DNA of 64,000 bases, taken from the NCBI RefSeq assembly GCF_000027225.1, contig NC_013892.1, positions 2,604,001 through 2,668,000 on the forward strand, written 5' to 3'. The position numbers were made by a program, and so were the translations under genes. The stretch comes from Xenorhabdus bovienii SS-2004. GTDB taxonomy: Bacteria > Pseudomonadota > Gammaproteobacteria > Enterobacterales > Enterobacteriaceae. Below, one piece after another: positions 16,065 to 24,382 of this stretch; position 1 is the first letter of the stretch, and every line of letters begins with the position of its first letter. The notes beneath the pieces were generated by a model, which saw nothing but the letters and a program-made list of their open reading frames with translations, was not told the DNA's origin and did no database searches.

Positions 16065-16907
16065 TCATAAGTTAATAATTTTATGTTGTGATAGCGGGTT
16101 CATCCATAGAACATCGGAATAAACAATGAAATCGCCGCCTTCATTATATTTTTTCTGCCATTTCCTAAAGCTATCATTAATTACAGGAACATATCCATTG
16201 TATTTAACCCATAAGGCCATCCAGCTTCCAGTCGCATAAAGAGCGGCATAATCAACGGAACTAATTTTATCTAATATACCATTTTTACTCCAAATGCCTA
16301 AAGGTTCATTAGCACCAACAAAATCATAGGTATCTTTTAAATACATCCCAATTTGTTCGGTGACAAAAACATCTTTACCGTTTAATTTATCCACATAACC
16401 TTTGACAGCCACCTTCATATTGGAATTACCCATGGCACCATACCAATCGTCAATCGTATCAAATTTAGAACCAAACCTTCTAGAGTTAACCACTGAAAAA
16501 GTATCTATTTCTCGCATATCCTTTTCATACCCTAACTCTTTCTTTCCGCCTTCTTTTTTTAATTGTATTTTTAATTGATCTATGCCCGCACTACTAGACC
16601 AACCATTAATTAATACAGACATCACGTCTTGAGGTTGTTTATATTTTAACGCCCATTCCATTTTTATGATAGAAGCATTAATTCTTTCATCCGGTATATC
16701 TATTGCTTTATCTCTAACATACTTTGTCTTTACTTCTTCTGTAAATGTATAGGCGGGTTTTGTATTAAACCAATGCCGCATTAACTTAGGTGCCATCTCC
16801 CATCCCATTTTTTCCATTGCATCTGGGATTTGGTTTAAATAAAAGATATCCATTTCAATATCTGTCTTTTCGCCACCTTTAACTGTTTTAGTTTTTAAAA
16901 TCGACAT
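16065..16907 (-). CDS. Putative Hcp-delivered T6SS effector, DUF6402-like
   Basis: The 280-residue protein opens MSILKTKTVKGGEKTDIEMD and contains LNQIPDAMEKMGWEMAPKLM and RHWFNTKPAYTF, a pattern I associate with DUF6402 proteins encoded next to hcp. A C-terminal half reads FVGANEPLGIWSKNGILDKI and DYAALYATGSWMALWVKYNG. No signal peptide is present. It starts 2 bp after the Hcp stop, so Hcp and this protein are translationally linked and it probably travels inside the Hcp tube. I do not know its activity. Confidence 0.55.
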   Translation of the reverse strand: MSILKTKTVKGGEKTDIEMDIFYLNQIPDAMEKMGWEMAPKLMRHWFNTKPAYTFTEEVKTKYVRDKAIDIPDERINASIIKMEWALKYKQPQDVMSVLINGWSSSAGIDQLKIQLKKEGGKKELGYEKDMREIDTFSVVNSRRFGSKFDTIDDWYGAMGNSNMKVAVKGYVDKLNGKDVFVTEQIGMYLKDTYDFVGANEPLGIWSKNGILDKISSVDYAALYATGSWMALWVKYNGYVPVINDSFRKWQKKYNEGGDFIVYSDVLWMNPLSQHKIINL

Positions 16908-16909
16908 GA

Positions 16910-17644
16910 TTAAATCCCTATTTTTGTTTGAAATAAATATTTAACTTCAAGGTCTTCTTCTTTTTTGGTATCAAACTGTTTTGTCATTCCTGATGTTTGG
17001 CATATTCCTTCAATCAGTCCCTTTCCCGTTTCCACACCATACGCAATATCTTGGCAGGCATCCCCTTGGTGTTTCAATATGAACTTATGGCTAAATAGAG
17101 CCGCGACAGCTTCTTCAATCAGCGGTTTAATATTCGAGAACCCGGATAAAAGCGGTTTGCCTTCTTCACGCCCGGCTAATTGCGTAATGCTGTAGCCCGA
17201 AGTTCCTGCCGCAATATGCTGACATGAGATAGATTTATAATCGAGCATGACCACTTCATGGGGTATTGCGCCGTTATCATTGATGGAATGGGGATAATTA
17301 TAGGCAAATTCGACAATTGTCGCGCCTGTTAGTTTGATTTCATAAAAGAATTCCAGTTGCCCCATCGGGCTTGTCCGGTAGTGCATAAAGCGTGCTTCCA
17401 GCAATTCGTTTCCATCGATTGCCATCGCTAACAAAGGTGAAGATTTATCAATGGGCTTGGTAAAGCTGACAGGGTGATGATTCGCGTTCTGGTCACGGCT
17501 CACTGAATGGCTAACACTTAGTACCTGTATTTCATCTTCCCGGCCTGCCTGATAGCGGTTTCCGATAGATTCGGGCGTTGAACAGCCCGCTGAGATAAGG
17601 CCTTGCTTCTTGCCCTTTAACGACAAGTAAATAATATGTGACAT
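16910..17644 (-). CDS. hcp: Hcp T6SS tube protein with C-terminal extension
   Basis: The N-terminal about 155 residues (MSHIIYLSLKGKKQGLISAG, then DEIQVLSVSHSVSRD and NHHPVSFTKPIDKSSPLL) are Hcp, the stacked-ring inner tube of T6SS. Hcp normally has about 160 to 170 residues. This product has 244 and so carries about 80 extra residues (FSNIKPLIEEAVAALFSHKF through YLFQTKIGI). The extra part could be a small effector or a cargo-docking domain for the next gene. It starts a three-gene cassette (hcp-effector-immunity) that ends in a terminator. No other structural T6SS gene is present, so the main machine must be elsewhere. Confidence 0.85.
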   Translation of the reverse strand: MSHIIYLSLKGKKQGLISAGCSTPESIGNRYQAGREDEIQVLSVSHSVSRDQNANHHPVSFTKPIDKSSPLLAMAIDGNELLEARFMHYRTSPMGQLEFFYEIKLTGATIVEFAYNYPHSINDNGAIPHEVVMLDYKSISCQHIAAGTSGYSITQLAGREEGKPLLSGFSNIKPLIEEAVAALFSHKFILKHQGDACQDIAYGVETGKGLIEGICQTSGMTKQFDTKKEEDLEVKYLFQTKIGI

Positions 17645-18147
17645 CTTGTCTCCTGTGACATGGTTTCCAATAAATGCCCAATGATGCTGAATGAAACAGG
17701 ATACAACAGTATTATTTATCTGTTCCAGAGTGAATACAAATGCAGCAATAAAATTGTGATTAACCTCTATGCTTAAACAAAATCAGACAATTACCTAATG
17801 TGAATTTCAGGTAGTGCCAAAAAATAAAAAACCAGATTACATATCTGTATTTGTTTTCTCTGGTTTACCTCATTTCGTTTACTTACCAGAAGCCCCCCTA
17901 AAAATCTTTTTCATCCTCTCAGTTATTCACCCTCTGCACAATACCCTGAAAGCCTTGCTACATCTGGGTTTGATGCAATTAATATGATATTCACTGACTG
18001 TATCATCTGTTCACCCACTTTTTACATTAATGAAGATAATGTAGAGTTGATGTATAGCTAAAGAATAACTATACATCTATTATTTCCTTTTAAATACAAT
18101 TAGATATTTAAAATGGTGTATGGAATGCAGACTTAAAGCACAAAGTT
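17645..18147. other. Intergenic region with P4-type iterons, candidate ori/crr and hcp promoter
   Basis: About 500 AT-rich bases lie between hcp and the end of the alpha replicase gene. CTGTTCACC at 18007-18015 is the complement of GGTGAACAG, the type I iteron that P4 alpha protein recognises. A variant TTATTCACC lies at 17923-17931. P4-type elements keep ori or crr next to alpha. The hcp promoter must also lie here. AAACCAGA and TCTGGTTT near 17831-17870 form a loose stem. No gene is supported. Confidence 0.45.
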
Positions 18148-20592
18148 TTATACAGGTGACTTAAAATCTCGGCATTCAGGCACTGACGGTAGCCATTCTT
18201 CGGCCTCTTCCGATAACTCAACGTTATAAGAGTAACCTTTCTTGGTTCGCACTTTCCGATACTCTTTCCGGTATTCCAGCATAATCTTGGGGATGGATTC
18301 ACCAAACTTAGTCAGTGTTAGCGGACGTTCAAAGCCGTGCGCTTCCATAAAAGAGAGATAGGCGTGATACAAGTACAATCTTGGTGCGCGTGGGCTGATA
18401 TTCTTATTGCCCATCTTCATTCCGGTCACATCATTGACAGATACCAGATAACCACAAAAACGATACAACGGATCGGAATGACTCTTTACCGTTAACGCTT
18501 CGTTCGAGTCGCGTTGCGCCTGTAGCAGTTTTTTAGCCTTATTCTGGTCGGCAAATTCTGTTAATAAATGACGGATAATCACTGGCAGTTCACGACTGAT
18601 TTTCTCCGGTAACTGTGGGTCTTTCTCGGATTCTTTGACCGGAATATTAAACGGAAATATCACTCGCCGCCGTGCAATGCCGCCGTTACGTTCGGTAAAG
18701 CTCATGGGTTCGTTATTGGTGGCTAATACCACGGCTTTGATGATGGTAGAAAACTGTTTCTCGTATTTCCCGTCAACTTCAATCAGGTCGCCGCCGGTAA
18801 TGGCCTTAATTCCTGCCCCTTCACCGACATATTTAACCTGATCGGGCAGCGTAATTAAGCTCTTGCCAACAAACTGATAACGGCCTCTGGCTTCATCCAG
18901 CGCTCTCATATTGCCACTGGCGGTATTGTGCTCTCCCGCCAGTAAGGTGGCGATATATGTAAATACGCTTTTACCGCTGCCGCCTTCGCCGGTGACTTCA
19001 ATAAAGAGCTGCCAATCATAACGGTTTGCCAGGATCATAAACAGGGCAGCTTTGATACGATTCATCTTATTTTCATTCTGCCCCGCTGCATGGGATAACC
19101 AGCGGTAAAAGTCAGGGGCATGATCCGACAAGTTTTCACCGATAGCGGGCTGAGTAAACTCAATGCCATTATGATTCATAAGCCAATGCTCAGGCTGATG
19201 GGGAGTAAATTTCTGTGTCGATAGCTCATACACACCATTACAAAACCCGATTAAATCTGACCGTTGTTCGCCAATGACCGGAATTTGTAATTTCATGGCG
19301 TAGATAGCGTTATTGATCCCGTTTGGGCTGTAAGGGGTGTCGTGCTGGTCAAAGATTGCCACCATTGCGCGACGCAGCTCGTTATCTGACACAGTTTCCC
19401 ATGTCGGGCCGTTATAGTGATAAACGGCTTCGCTTTCAGCATGTACCGCGATTTTTTGGTAATGCTCAACCAATAGTGCCCCACGTTGACTGGCTGCCAT
19501 TTGTGCCAGATTGTTATTAGCCTTTTTGGGTTTAGTTTCGTGGATCACTGCCGCTTCTGCTTCCATGAGTTTTTTCTCTCCAACCTGATATAATCCGTTG
19601 CTGAATACCTGCTTTGCTGCCTCTATGCCGTGATGCTGGCGATAATCGTCCCAATCGGCCTTATGCCCTGTCGGTGGCAGTGTTACCCAACCATTGATAG
19701 CTTTGGCGACTTTCTCAGCGGCAATTTTCCCGACGTTCTTTTTGAATTTTCCGTTTTTGTCCCGTTCGCCTTGTGCGTGCCAATCATTATCGGCGGCAAG
19801 GATAATTTTTGATTCAGACCACTGTTTTCTGACCAATTCGGCAACATTCAGTAAATTGCTTTCATCAATCGCAGCCAGTACCACGCCATTATGTAACTGG
19901 CTGACAGTCAGCGCTGTCGCGTAACCTTCGGTAATGATGATGGTGTCCGGTGTTCCAGTTATCTCAGATACCGGAATAAAGCTCCCTTTCTTCTGCGTGC
20001 CGGAAACAAGGCGTTTTTCGCCGTTAGGCGTGATGATTTGTGCGCCCGTATTGGTATCGCTTAGTGTCTGAGTCACCAGTAATAGAGAGCCATCTTGCAG
20101 TAGCCGCTGATTGGGGCAATGCAGCCCCTTTTTCACCAAATACTGAGATTCTCCCCTTATTGATTTTGCCACCAGCACCGCGATCCGTTCTGCAATGGGT
20201 TTTACTGTTAGAGGCTGCTCTTTAACTGGTTTGAATATAGGTTCAGGTAACGGCATTGCCAGCACATCTGCAACCTGCTTAGCGGCGGTCAGAACAGTGA
20301 TACCTTTAGCTCTCGCCACTAAATCCAGACCGTCACCGTGATTGGGCTGATCACACTGGCGACAATGCCAGTCGCCGTGATGGTTATCATCTATAAAGTG
20401 AAAACGGTCAGTGCCACCGCATATCGGGCAAGCGCCATGCTTCCCCTTTGCCGGAACATCAACACCACAGGCTGGCAACAGGCTTTGCCAGTGATTCATA
20501 GCTGATTGTTTCACTGTTCGGATAATGTTTATCGGGTGGGTTTCTACGCTGCTTTTATGAGCTTTATATCCATATGAAGATGATTGACTCAT
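18148..20592 (-). CDS. P4 alpha-type replicase (primase-TOPRIM-SF3 helicase)
   Basis: The 814-residue protein has a zinc ribbon (C55, C58, C77, C80), a TOPRIM region (IIITEGYATALTVSQ, IILAADND), a D5N/PriCT-like middle and an SF3 helicase with Walker A TGEGGSGKS followed by LDEARGRYQF and VVLATNNEP (sensor 1). A C-terminal winged part (SIPKIMLEYRKEYRKVRTKK) would bind iterons. Length and layout match satellite phage P4 alpha. The frame is intact. Its first about 350 residues closely resemble those of the broken replicase at 6631-9406. It starts 3 bp after the stop of the small upstream gene, so both are in one operon. Confidence 0.92.
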   Translation of the reverse strand: MSQSSSYGYKAHKSSVETHPINIIRTVKQSAMNHWQSLLPACGVDVPAKGKHGACPICGGTDRFHFIDDNHHGDWHCRQCDQPNHGDGLDLVARAKGITVLTAAKQVADVLAMPLPEPIFKPVKEQPLTVKPIAERIAVLVAKSIRGESQYLVKKGLHCPNQRLLQDGSLLLVTQTLSDTNTGAQIITPNGEKRLVSGTQKKGSFIPVSEITGTPDTIIITEGYATALTVSQLHNGVVLAAIDESNLLNVAELVRKQWSESKIILAADNDWHAQGERDKNGKFKKNVGKIAAEKVAKAINGWVTLPPTGHKADWDDYRQHHGIEAAKQVFSNGLYQVGEKKLMEAEAAVIHETKPKKANNNLAQMAASQRGALLVEHYQKIAVHAESEAVYHYNGPTWETVSDNELRRAMVAIFDQHDTPYSPNGINNAIYAMKLQIPVIGEQRSDLIGFCNGVYELSTQKFTPHQPEHWLMNHNGIEFTQPAIGENLSDHAPDFYRWLSHAAGQNENKMNRIKAALFMILANRYDWQLFIEVTGEGGSGKSVFTYIATLLAGEHNTASGNMRALDEARGRYQFVGKSLITLPDQVKYVGEGAGIKAITGGDLIEVDGKYEKQFSTIIKAVVLATNNEPMSFTERNGGIARRRVIFPFNIPVKESEKDPQLPEKISRELPVIIRHLLTEFADQNKAKKLLQAQRDSNEALTVKSHSDPLYRFCGYLVSVNDVTGMKMGNKNISPRAPRLYLYHAYLSFMEAHGFERPLTLTKFGESIPKIMLEYRKEYRKVRTKKGYSYNVELSEEAEEWLPSVPECRDFKSPV

Positions 20593-20595
20593 GCT

Positions 20596-20955
20596 TTATT
20601 CCTCGTAAACAGCCGCTTGAAGCGCATGGTAAACGTCCTGATTGATATCACAGGCCAGCGCAATCAGGTTATTTAAATCGATAGAGCATTCGTCCTTGGC
20701 TTTTTCAAGAATGACGTAGAATAAAGAAGTTGCCAGCCCCGTGTTGTGCATAGCCTGAGTAAGTGAAATAGGCGCTCGACGTTCGTACGTTCTGACTATT
20801 TCAATGTCGATAGATTTATTATCTGGTATGCAAGAATGGCGAATACGCATAGCGGCTTTCTCCGCGCCGCGCAATGTCTTGTATTTGTAACGGATTGTTT
20901 CTTTTTTTATCTCGCCAGTATGCTGATTTATGGTTGTGATAATGAGCTTAAACAT
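20596..20955 (-). CDS. Hypothetical protein upstream of P4 alpha
   Basis: The 119-residue product begins MFKLIITTINQHTGEIKKET and contains KYKTLRGAEKAAMRIRHSC and ISLTQAMHNTGLATSLFYVI. There is no membrane segment. Its ATG overlaps the end of an upstream small frame (ATGTTTAA) and its stop lies 3 bp before the alpha start. It is therefore part of the replication operon of the element. Small genes of this kind are usual upstream of alpha in P4-like elements but I cannot name its family. Confidence 0.6.
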   Translation of the reverse strand: MFKLIITTINQHTGEIKKETIRYKYKTLRGAEKAAMRIRHSCIPDNKSIDIEIVRTYERRAPISLTQAMHNTGLATSLFYVILEKAKDECSIDLNNLIALACDINQDVYHALQAAVYEE

Positions 20956-21124
20956 GGCTCACCTCCAGAATGGAGATGAGGCACATAGGAAAGAATTTAG
21001 GTAAACGTGCTTTGCCCTTTCCAGTTAGAAAGGTATATTGAAACATAGCTACCTCGATATTGTAGTTATCGTTGGTGGTTAGCCCTCGTTTGATACGGTC
21101 AATATCATTCGGGGGCGTTTCTTT
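20948..21124 (-). CDS. Possible Icd/Ash-like small protein, start uncertain
   Basis: The frame ending at 20948 reads PPNDIDRIKRGLTTNDNYNI, then MFQYTFLTGKGKARLPKFFP and ends SILEVSHV. The R-G-L-T-T-N stretch, the hydrophobic MFQYTFL start and the EVSHV end resemble the short host cell division inhibitor Icd-like/Ash proteins of P4-type elements, although it is shorter than usual. Its stop overlaps the next start (ATGTTTAA), which suggests translational coupling. There is no ATG before the internal Met at 21046. It may be a decayed or non-ATG gene. Confidence 0.35.
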   Translation of the reverse strand, partial: KETPPNDIDRIKRGLTTNDNYNIEVAMFQYTFLTGKGKARLPKFFPMCLISILEVSHV

Positions 21125-21191
21125 TTGTACATATACCGTGATAAAGTACGTACATAATAAATCACATGCTATAAGGTTACGTACGTACATG
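21120..21191 (+). promoter_or_regulatory. Candidate operator with repeated GTACGTAC palindromes
   Basis: AAAGTACGTACATAA near 21145 and TTACGTACGTACATG reaching the RHH start codon both contain the palindrome GTACGTAC, and GTACATATAC lies just upstream. Repeated short palindromes over the start of an RHH gene point to autorepression. The same DNA is the promoter region of the divergent replication operon. Confidence 0.4.
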
Positions 21192-21380
21192 TCAATCTTA
21201 AAAAGAGACAAAACTGAAAAAGGAAAAGGTTTGTCTCCCACTTTCCAAATCAGAATAACACCAGAATTAAAAGCACAATTTGAAGATGCTGCGTCCGATG
21301 CAGGAATGACTTTAGGTAATTGGTTAAAAACATTAGGCCGCAAAGAATTAGAAAGACTGGGTGTCGAGCCAAAAGGCTGA
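21189..21380 (+). CDS. Ribbon-helix-helix DNA-binding protein
   Basis: The 63-residue product begins MSILKRDKTEKGKGLSPTFQ and has the RHH core FQIRITPELKAQFEDAASDA and MTLGNWLKTLGRKELERLG. The ATG at 21189 gives the normal family length. The upstream open frame to 21072 is untranslated by this reading. It is the counterpart of the RHH gene at 9538 and sits in the same place relative to replicase and AlpA, but the two proteins have diverged more than the AlpA pair. It probably regulates the replication operon through the palindromes over its start. Confidence 0.7.
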   Translation: MSILKRDKTEKGKGLSPTFQIRITPELKAQFEDAASDAGMTLGNWLKTLGRKELERLGVEPKG

Positions 21381-21468
21381 ACCAACCAATAATAAATCTG
21401 ATAGTTAACTAACTCTCTAAAAGATAGCAAGTTAAGGGTAGCATTCACTGTACTACCCTTTTTTGCTT

Positions 21469-21687
21469 TCATTGTGCTACCACGCCGCGAGATTCAGCTA
21501 TACGTTGATCTATCCAGCCATCAACTTCTGATTCAAGAAAAGCAACTGAGCGAGTGCCAATTTTAATTTGTTTCGGGAATTTATCTTCTCCAATAAGTCT
21601 ATAGATCCACGCTTTGCTATAACCTGTTCTGCGTTGAACTTCTGATAAACGAATAAGACTTTCTTTAGATGTGGTAATTATTGACAT
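21469..21687 (-). CDS. AlpA-family transcriptional regulator
   Basis: The 72-residue protein reads IRLSEVQRRTGYSKAWIYRL, IKIGTRSVAFLESEVDGWID and QRIAESRGVVAQ, the AlpA winged-helix pattern. It closely matches the copy at 9790-9999, with most differences conservative. AlpA activates or controls integrase and excision genes in such elements. The length is complete. Confidence 0.88.
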   Translation of the reverse strand: MSIITTSKESLIRLSEVQRRTGYSKAWIYRLIGEDKFPKQIKIGTRSVAFLESEVDGWIDQRIAESRGVVAQ

Positions 21688-21971
21688 GTGGTTTTCCCTG
21701 TTAACTTATCTATATTTGATGTTTCTAGACGTTATTAGAACAGGGACAATTAAAGCGAAGTTCCAATATGAGATCATCACATAGGAATAGTAATCCGTTT
21801 CACACAAAGAGTATGCTGCGTCTTATTATTTTGATTATTAACTATTTTTGGTTAGAAAAGACTATCACTGGAAGATATGCCAGCCCGTATATTTTCACGA
21901 ATTGGCATTATGTATTGCGTTATTTTTATCAGTTTTGACTAAATTTGATAGTCAGAATGCTTTGTACATAA

Positions 21972-22412
21972 TTATTTGTTTTTTAATTTAAGCAGTGCTC
22001 TTGTTGGTTCGTCATCGTAAGGATGTTCAGAGAGAATACGATTAATCTTATCCTCAATTTTGGGAACCCATTCGGGGTTGGCTTGCTTCATTAACTCAAT
22101 AGCTTTAGGAAAAGCAAGCCGCCTACAATCTTGATCTTCAATTCGATTTTCCAATTCATAACTGAATGCCATACCCAAAACAACAGATGACATCATCCAG
22201 TACAACAACTCATCCAATGATTTTGTTCTTTTTCTTTCAAATTCACTTCCTCTTTCAGAAAAAACGAGATTGTACCGATTATTTTCAAACGAAATATAAG
22301 GTGTTCCATCACCAAGAGGGCCATCAAAAGCCTGTATGGAATTCTTTGATAGGCCAAGTTTAGAACCCAGCTCGTTTAATTTCTCTTGTATCTCTATGAT
22401 TGTAAATAACAT
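21972..22412 (-). CDS. Imm63-family immunity protein
   Basis: The 146-residue protein has the Imm63 pattern: DGTPYISFENNRYNLVFSER, then LDELLYWMMSSVVLGMAFSY, the ELENRIEDQDCRRLAFPKAI block and a C-terminal NPEWVPKIEDKINRILSEHP. Imm63 proteins neutralise toxins of polymorphic/contact-dependent systems. No adjacent toxin gene exists. It sits alone between AlpA and the integrase, the cargo slot of P4-like elements, so it looks like an orphan immunity gene. The gene appears intact. Confidence 0.75.
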   Translation of the reverse strand: MLFTIIEIQEKLNELGSKLGLSKNSIQAFDGPLGDGTPYISFENNRYNLVFSERGSEFERKRTKSLDELLYWMMSSVVLGMAFSYELENRIEDQDCRRLAFPKAIELMKQANPEWVPKIEDKINRILSEHPYDDEPTRALLKLKNK

Positions 22413-22561
22413 TACTATCTCTCATAAATCCGGTTTAGTGGGAAAATAATATGTGAACAGAATAAAAAATGAGTAACTAACAGATTAAATCTGAGCTAAT
22501 ACATATAACTTACTACATTTACCCGATGCCTTAGTTATGTAATATACAGTGATATTTAAGG

Positions 22562-23836
22562 CTATTTCCGCCGTTTTTTAGCAAAGTCATACGGCGTTAT
22601 ATATTTTTCCCTATTTGCATCCAGATAATCAGCCCACCATTGAACCATTAGCCGCCGTTCGTCCAGATGCTTAGATGTATGAATATACGCAGCGCGGACG
22701 TTCTTTCTTTCCACATGGCTTAACTGGCGTTCTATTGCGTCATCGTTCCATAATCCAGATTCTCCCATCGCACCACGTGCCATTGTTCTAAATCCATGAC
22801 CCCAAACTTCTGTTTTGGTGTCATAGCCCATAACGCGTAAAGCATTATTTACGGTACTTTCGCTCATGACTTTTGCCGGATTATGGTCATGAGGAAACAT
22901 CACCTCACATTCTCCACTCAAACCCTGCAAGATTTTAAAGAGAGATACGGCCTGACGACTCAGTGGCACAATATGCTCAGTTTTCATTTTCATGCCACGC
23001 TCAGAGAATTTAACGCCTTCAATAGGTTTTCTTGTGGCGGGAATTTTCCAGACTGCATTTTCAAGATCAAGTTCTTCCCAACGGGCAAATCTCAACTCAC
23101 TGGAACGGACAAACGTTAATAAAGTCAGTTCTACAGCGATTTGGGTAATCAAGCGCCCGCGATAGTGAGAAAGACGGGTAAGAAATTCAGGTAAGCGTTC
23201 GTGAGGGAGTGCTGGGTGATGTTTGGCTTTTACAGTGGAAAGCGCGCCAGACATATCATTTGCGGGATTAGATTCAAGAATATCATTCTGGACAGCATAC
23301 CGCATGATAGAGGTAACACGTTGCTGTAATCGCTGGGCGATATCGTGTTTACCATCAGCATCAACGGATTTGATAGGCGCTAAAAGTTGGCTTGTTCTTA
23401 CAGTGGAGATGTCGAGCTTGCCAATATGAGGAAAAATATAGTGCTCAAGGCTGCGCAGAATACGGTTGCTGTGATCTTCACTCCATCGCTTATTGCTGGC
23501 GTGCCATTCACGGGCTACCTGTTCAAAAGATGGTGCCCCTTTTGATTCGAGTTGTGTCCCCCTTTTCTCTGCTTTGGGGTCAGAACCTTGGGCTATGAGT
23601 TTTTTGGCTTCATCCCGTTTAGCTCGTGCATCAGCTAAAGACACTATAGGATAAACACCGAAAGCCAGTCGGTCTTCTTTTTTATCGGTAGGGCGGCGAT
23701 ACTTCATGTGCCAGTATTTAGAGCCGCGTGAGGTGATCTCCAAATAGAGTCCGCCACCATCAGCGAGTTTGTAGGTTTTTTCTTTGGGTTTTGCTGTTTC
23801 GATTTGCCGTGCGTTTAGTTTCATTTTTAGGGGCAC
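22562..23836 (-). CDS. P4-family tyrosine integrase
   Basis: The 424-residue product has the DUF4102/arm-binding N-terminus (LNARQIETAKPKEKTYKLAD, then YWHMKYRRPTDKKEDRLAFG), a core-binding domain and a catalytic domain with VRSSELRFARWEE (first Arg), HGFRTMARG (H-x-x-R) and the Tyr in RAAYIHTSKH. It is complete. The 5' end is 154 bp from the 3' end of tRNA-Leu, the usual placement for P4-type integrases that use a tRNA 3' end as attB. Its C-terminus is nearly the same as the stub at 13547-13823. No second copy of the tRNA-Leu 3' end was seen, so the far attachment site lies left of the window or has been lost. Confidence 0.93.
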   Translation of the reverse strand: MPLKMKLNARQIETAKPKEKTYKLADGGGLYLEITSRGSKYWHMKYRRPTDKKEDRLAFGVYPIVSLADARAKRDEAKKLIAQGSDPKAEKRGTQLESKGAPSFEQVAREWHASNKRWSEDHSNRILRSLEHYIFPHIGKLDISTVRTSQLLAPIKSVDADGKHDIAQRLQQRVTSIMRYAVQNDILESNPANDMSGALSTVKAKHHPALPHERLPEFLTRLSHYRGRLITQIAVELTLLTFVRSSELRFARWEELDLENAVWKIPATRKPIEGVKFSERGMKMKTEHIVPLSRQAVSLFKILQGLSGECEVMFPHDHNPAKVMSESTVNNALRVMGYDTKTEVWGHGFRTMARGAMGESGLWNDDAIERQLSHVERKNVRAAYIHTSKHLDERRLMVQWWADYLDANREKYITPYDFAKKRRK

Positions 23837-23919
23837 ATTTAATAATAGAAGTGTAGGTGCCCCAGATTATGCCCCGTGGTGCATGTTGATTGCAAAGGAC
23901 TAAAGTAGACCTAAAAAGA

Positions 23920-23947
23920 AAAGACCTGATTGATTTATCAGGTCTTT
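23920..23947 (-). terminator. Intrinsic terminator of the tRNA/pgsA side
   Basis: AAAGACCTGA and TCAGGTCTTT form a perfect 10-bp stem with loop TTGATTTA. On the minus strand it is followed by TCTTTTT. It lies 44 bp after tRNA-Leu and ends transcription of the tRNA genes before the integrase. Confidence 0.75.
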
Positions 23948-23990
23948 ATAAGATTTAGTTTACTAGAGTAGACGTTAGTAAACTTATGTT

Positions 23991-24077
23991 TGGTGCCCAG
24001 GGCGGGACTTGAACCCGCACAGCCTTACAGCCGAGGGATTTTAAATCCCTTGTGTCTACCGATTTCACCACCTGGGC
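23991..24077 (-). tRNA. leuZ: tRNA-Leu (anticodon UAA)
   Basis: Reading the minus strand, GCCCAGG starts the acceptor stem and pairs with CCTGGGC before A-CCA (CCA is encoded, 23991-23993). The anticodon loop reads TTTAAAA with TAA, flanked by the GGGAT/ATCCC stem. The long variable arm and the T-loop GTTCAAGTC are present. The 3' end is the likely attachment site of the neighbouring integrase. Gene order glyW-cysT-leuZ after pgsA matches E. coli. Confidence 0.95.
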
Positions 24078-24084
24078 TTGAATC

Positions 24085-24158
24085 TGGAGGCGCGTCCCGG
24101 AGTCGAACCGAGGTAAACGGATTTGCAATCCGCTGCATGGCCACTCTGCCAACGCGCC
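24085..24158 (-). tRNA. cysT: tRNA-Cys (anticodon GCA)
   Basis: The minus strand gives GGCGCGT at the 5' end pairing with ACGCGCC-T-CCA at the 3' end. The anticodon stem GCGGA/TCCGT encloses TTGCAAA with anticodon GCA. The T-loop GTTCGACTC is present. It is 74 bases long with encoded CCA. Confidence 0.95.
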
Positions 24159-24163
24159 TTTTT

Positions 24164-24239
<76 letters not shown>

Positions 24240-24382
24240 CTTTCTCGAACCTGCTGATTTACTTAACTTGTTTCGTAAATCTCATGTGCCGTTCGATGCG
24301 TTGCATTCTACTTATTTCACGAAACGAGTCAACACAATTATTATTAAAACCCGATTATTCGATGATTTTTGCGTCACTTCGA

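Noticed and set aside
23837..23990. A copy of the tRNA-Leu 3' end as a second attachment site
   Set aside because: Only the tRNA gene itself shows the sequence. No other copy was noticed in the window, so no att pair is claimed.
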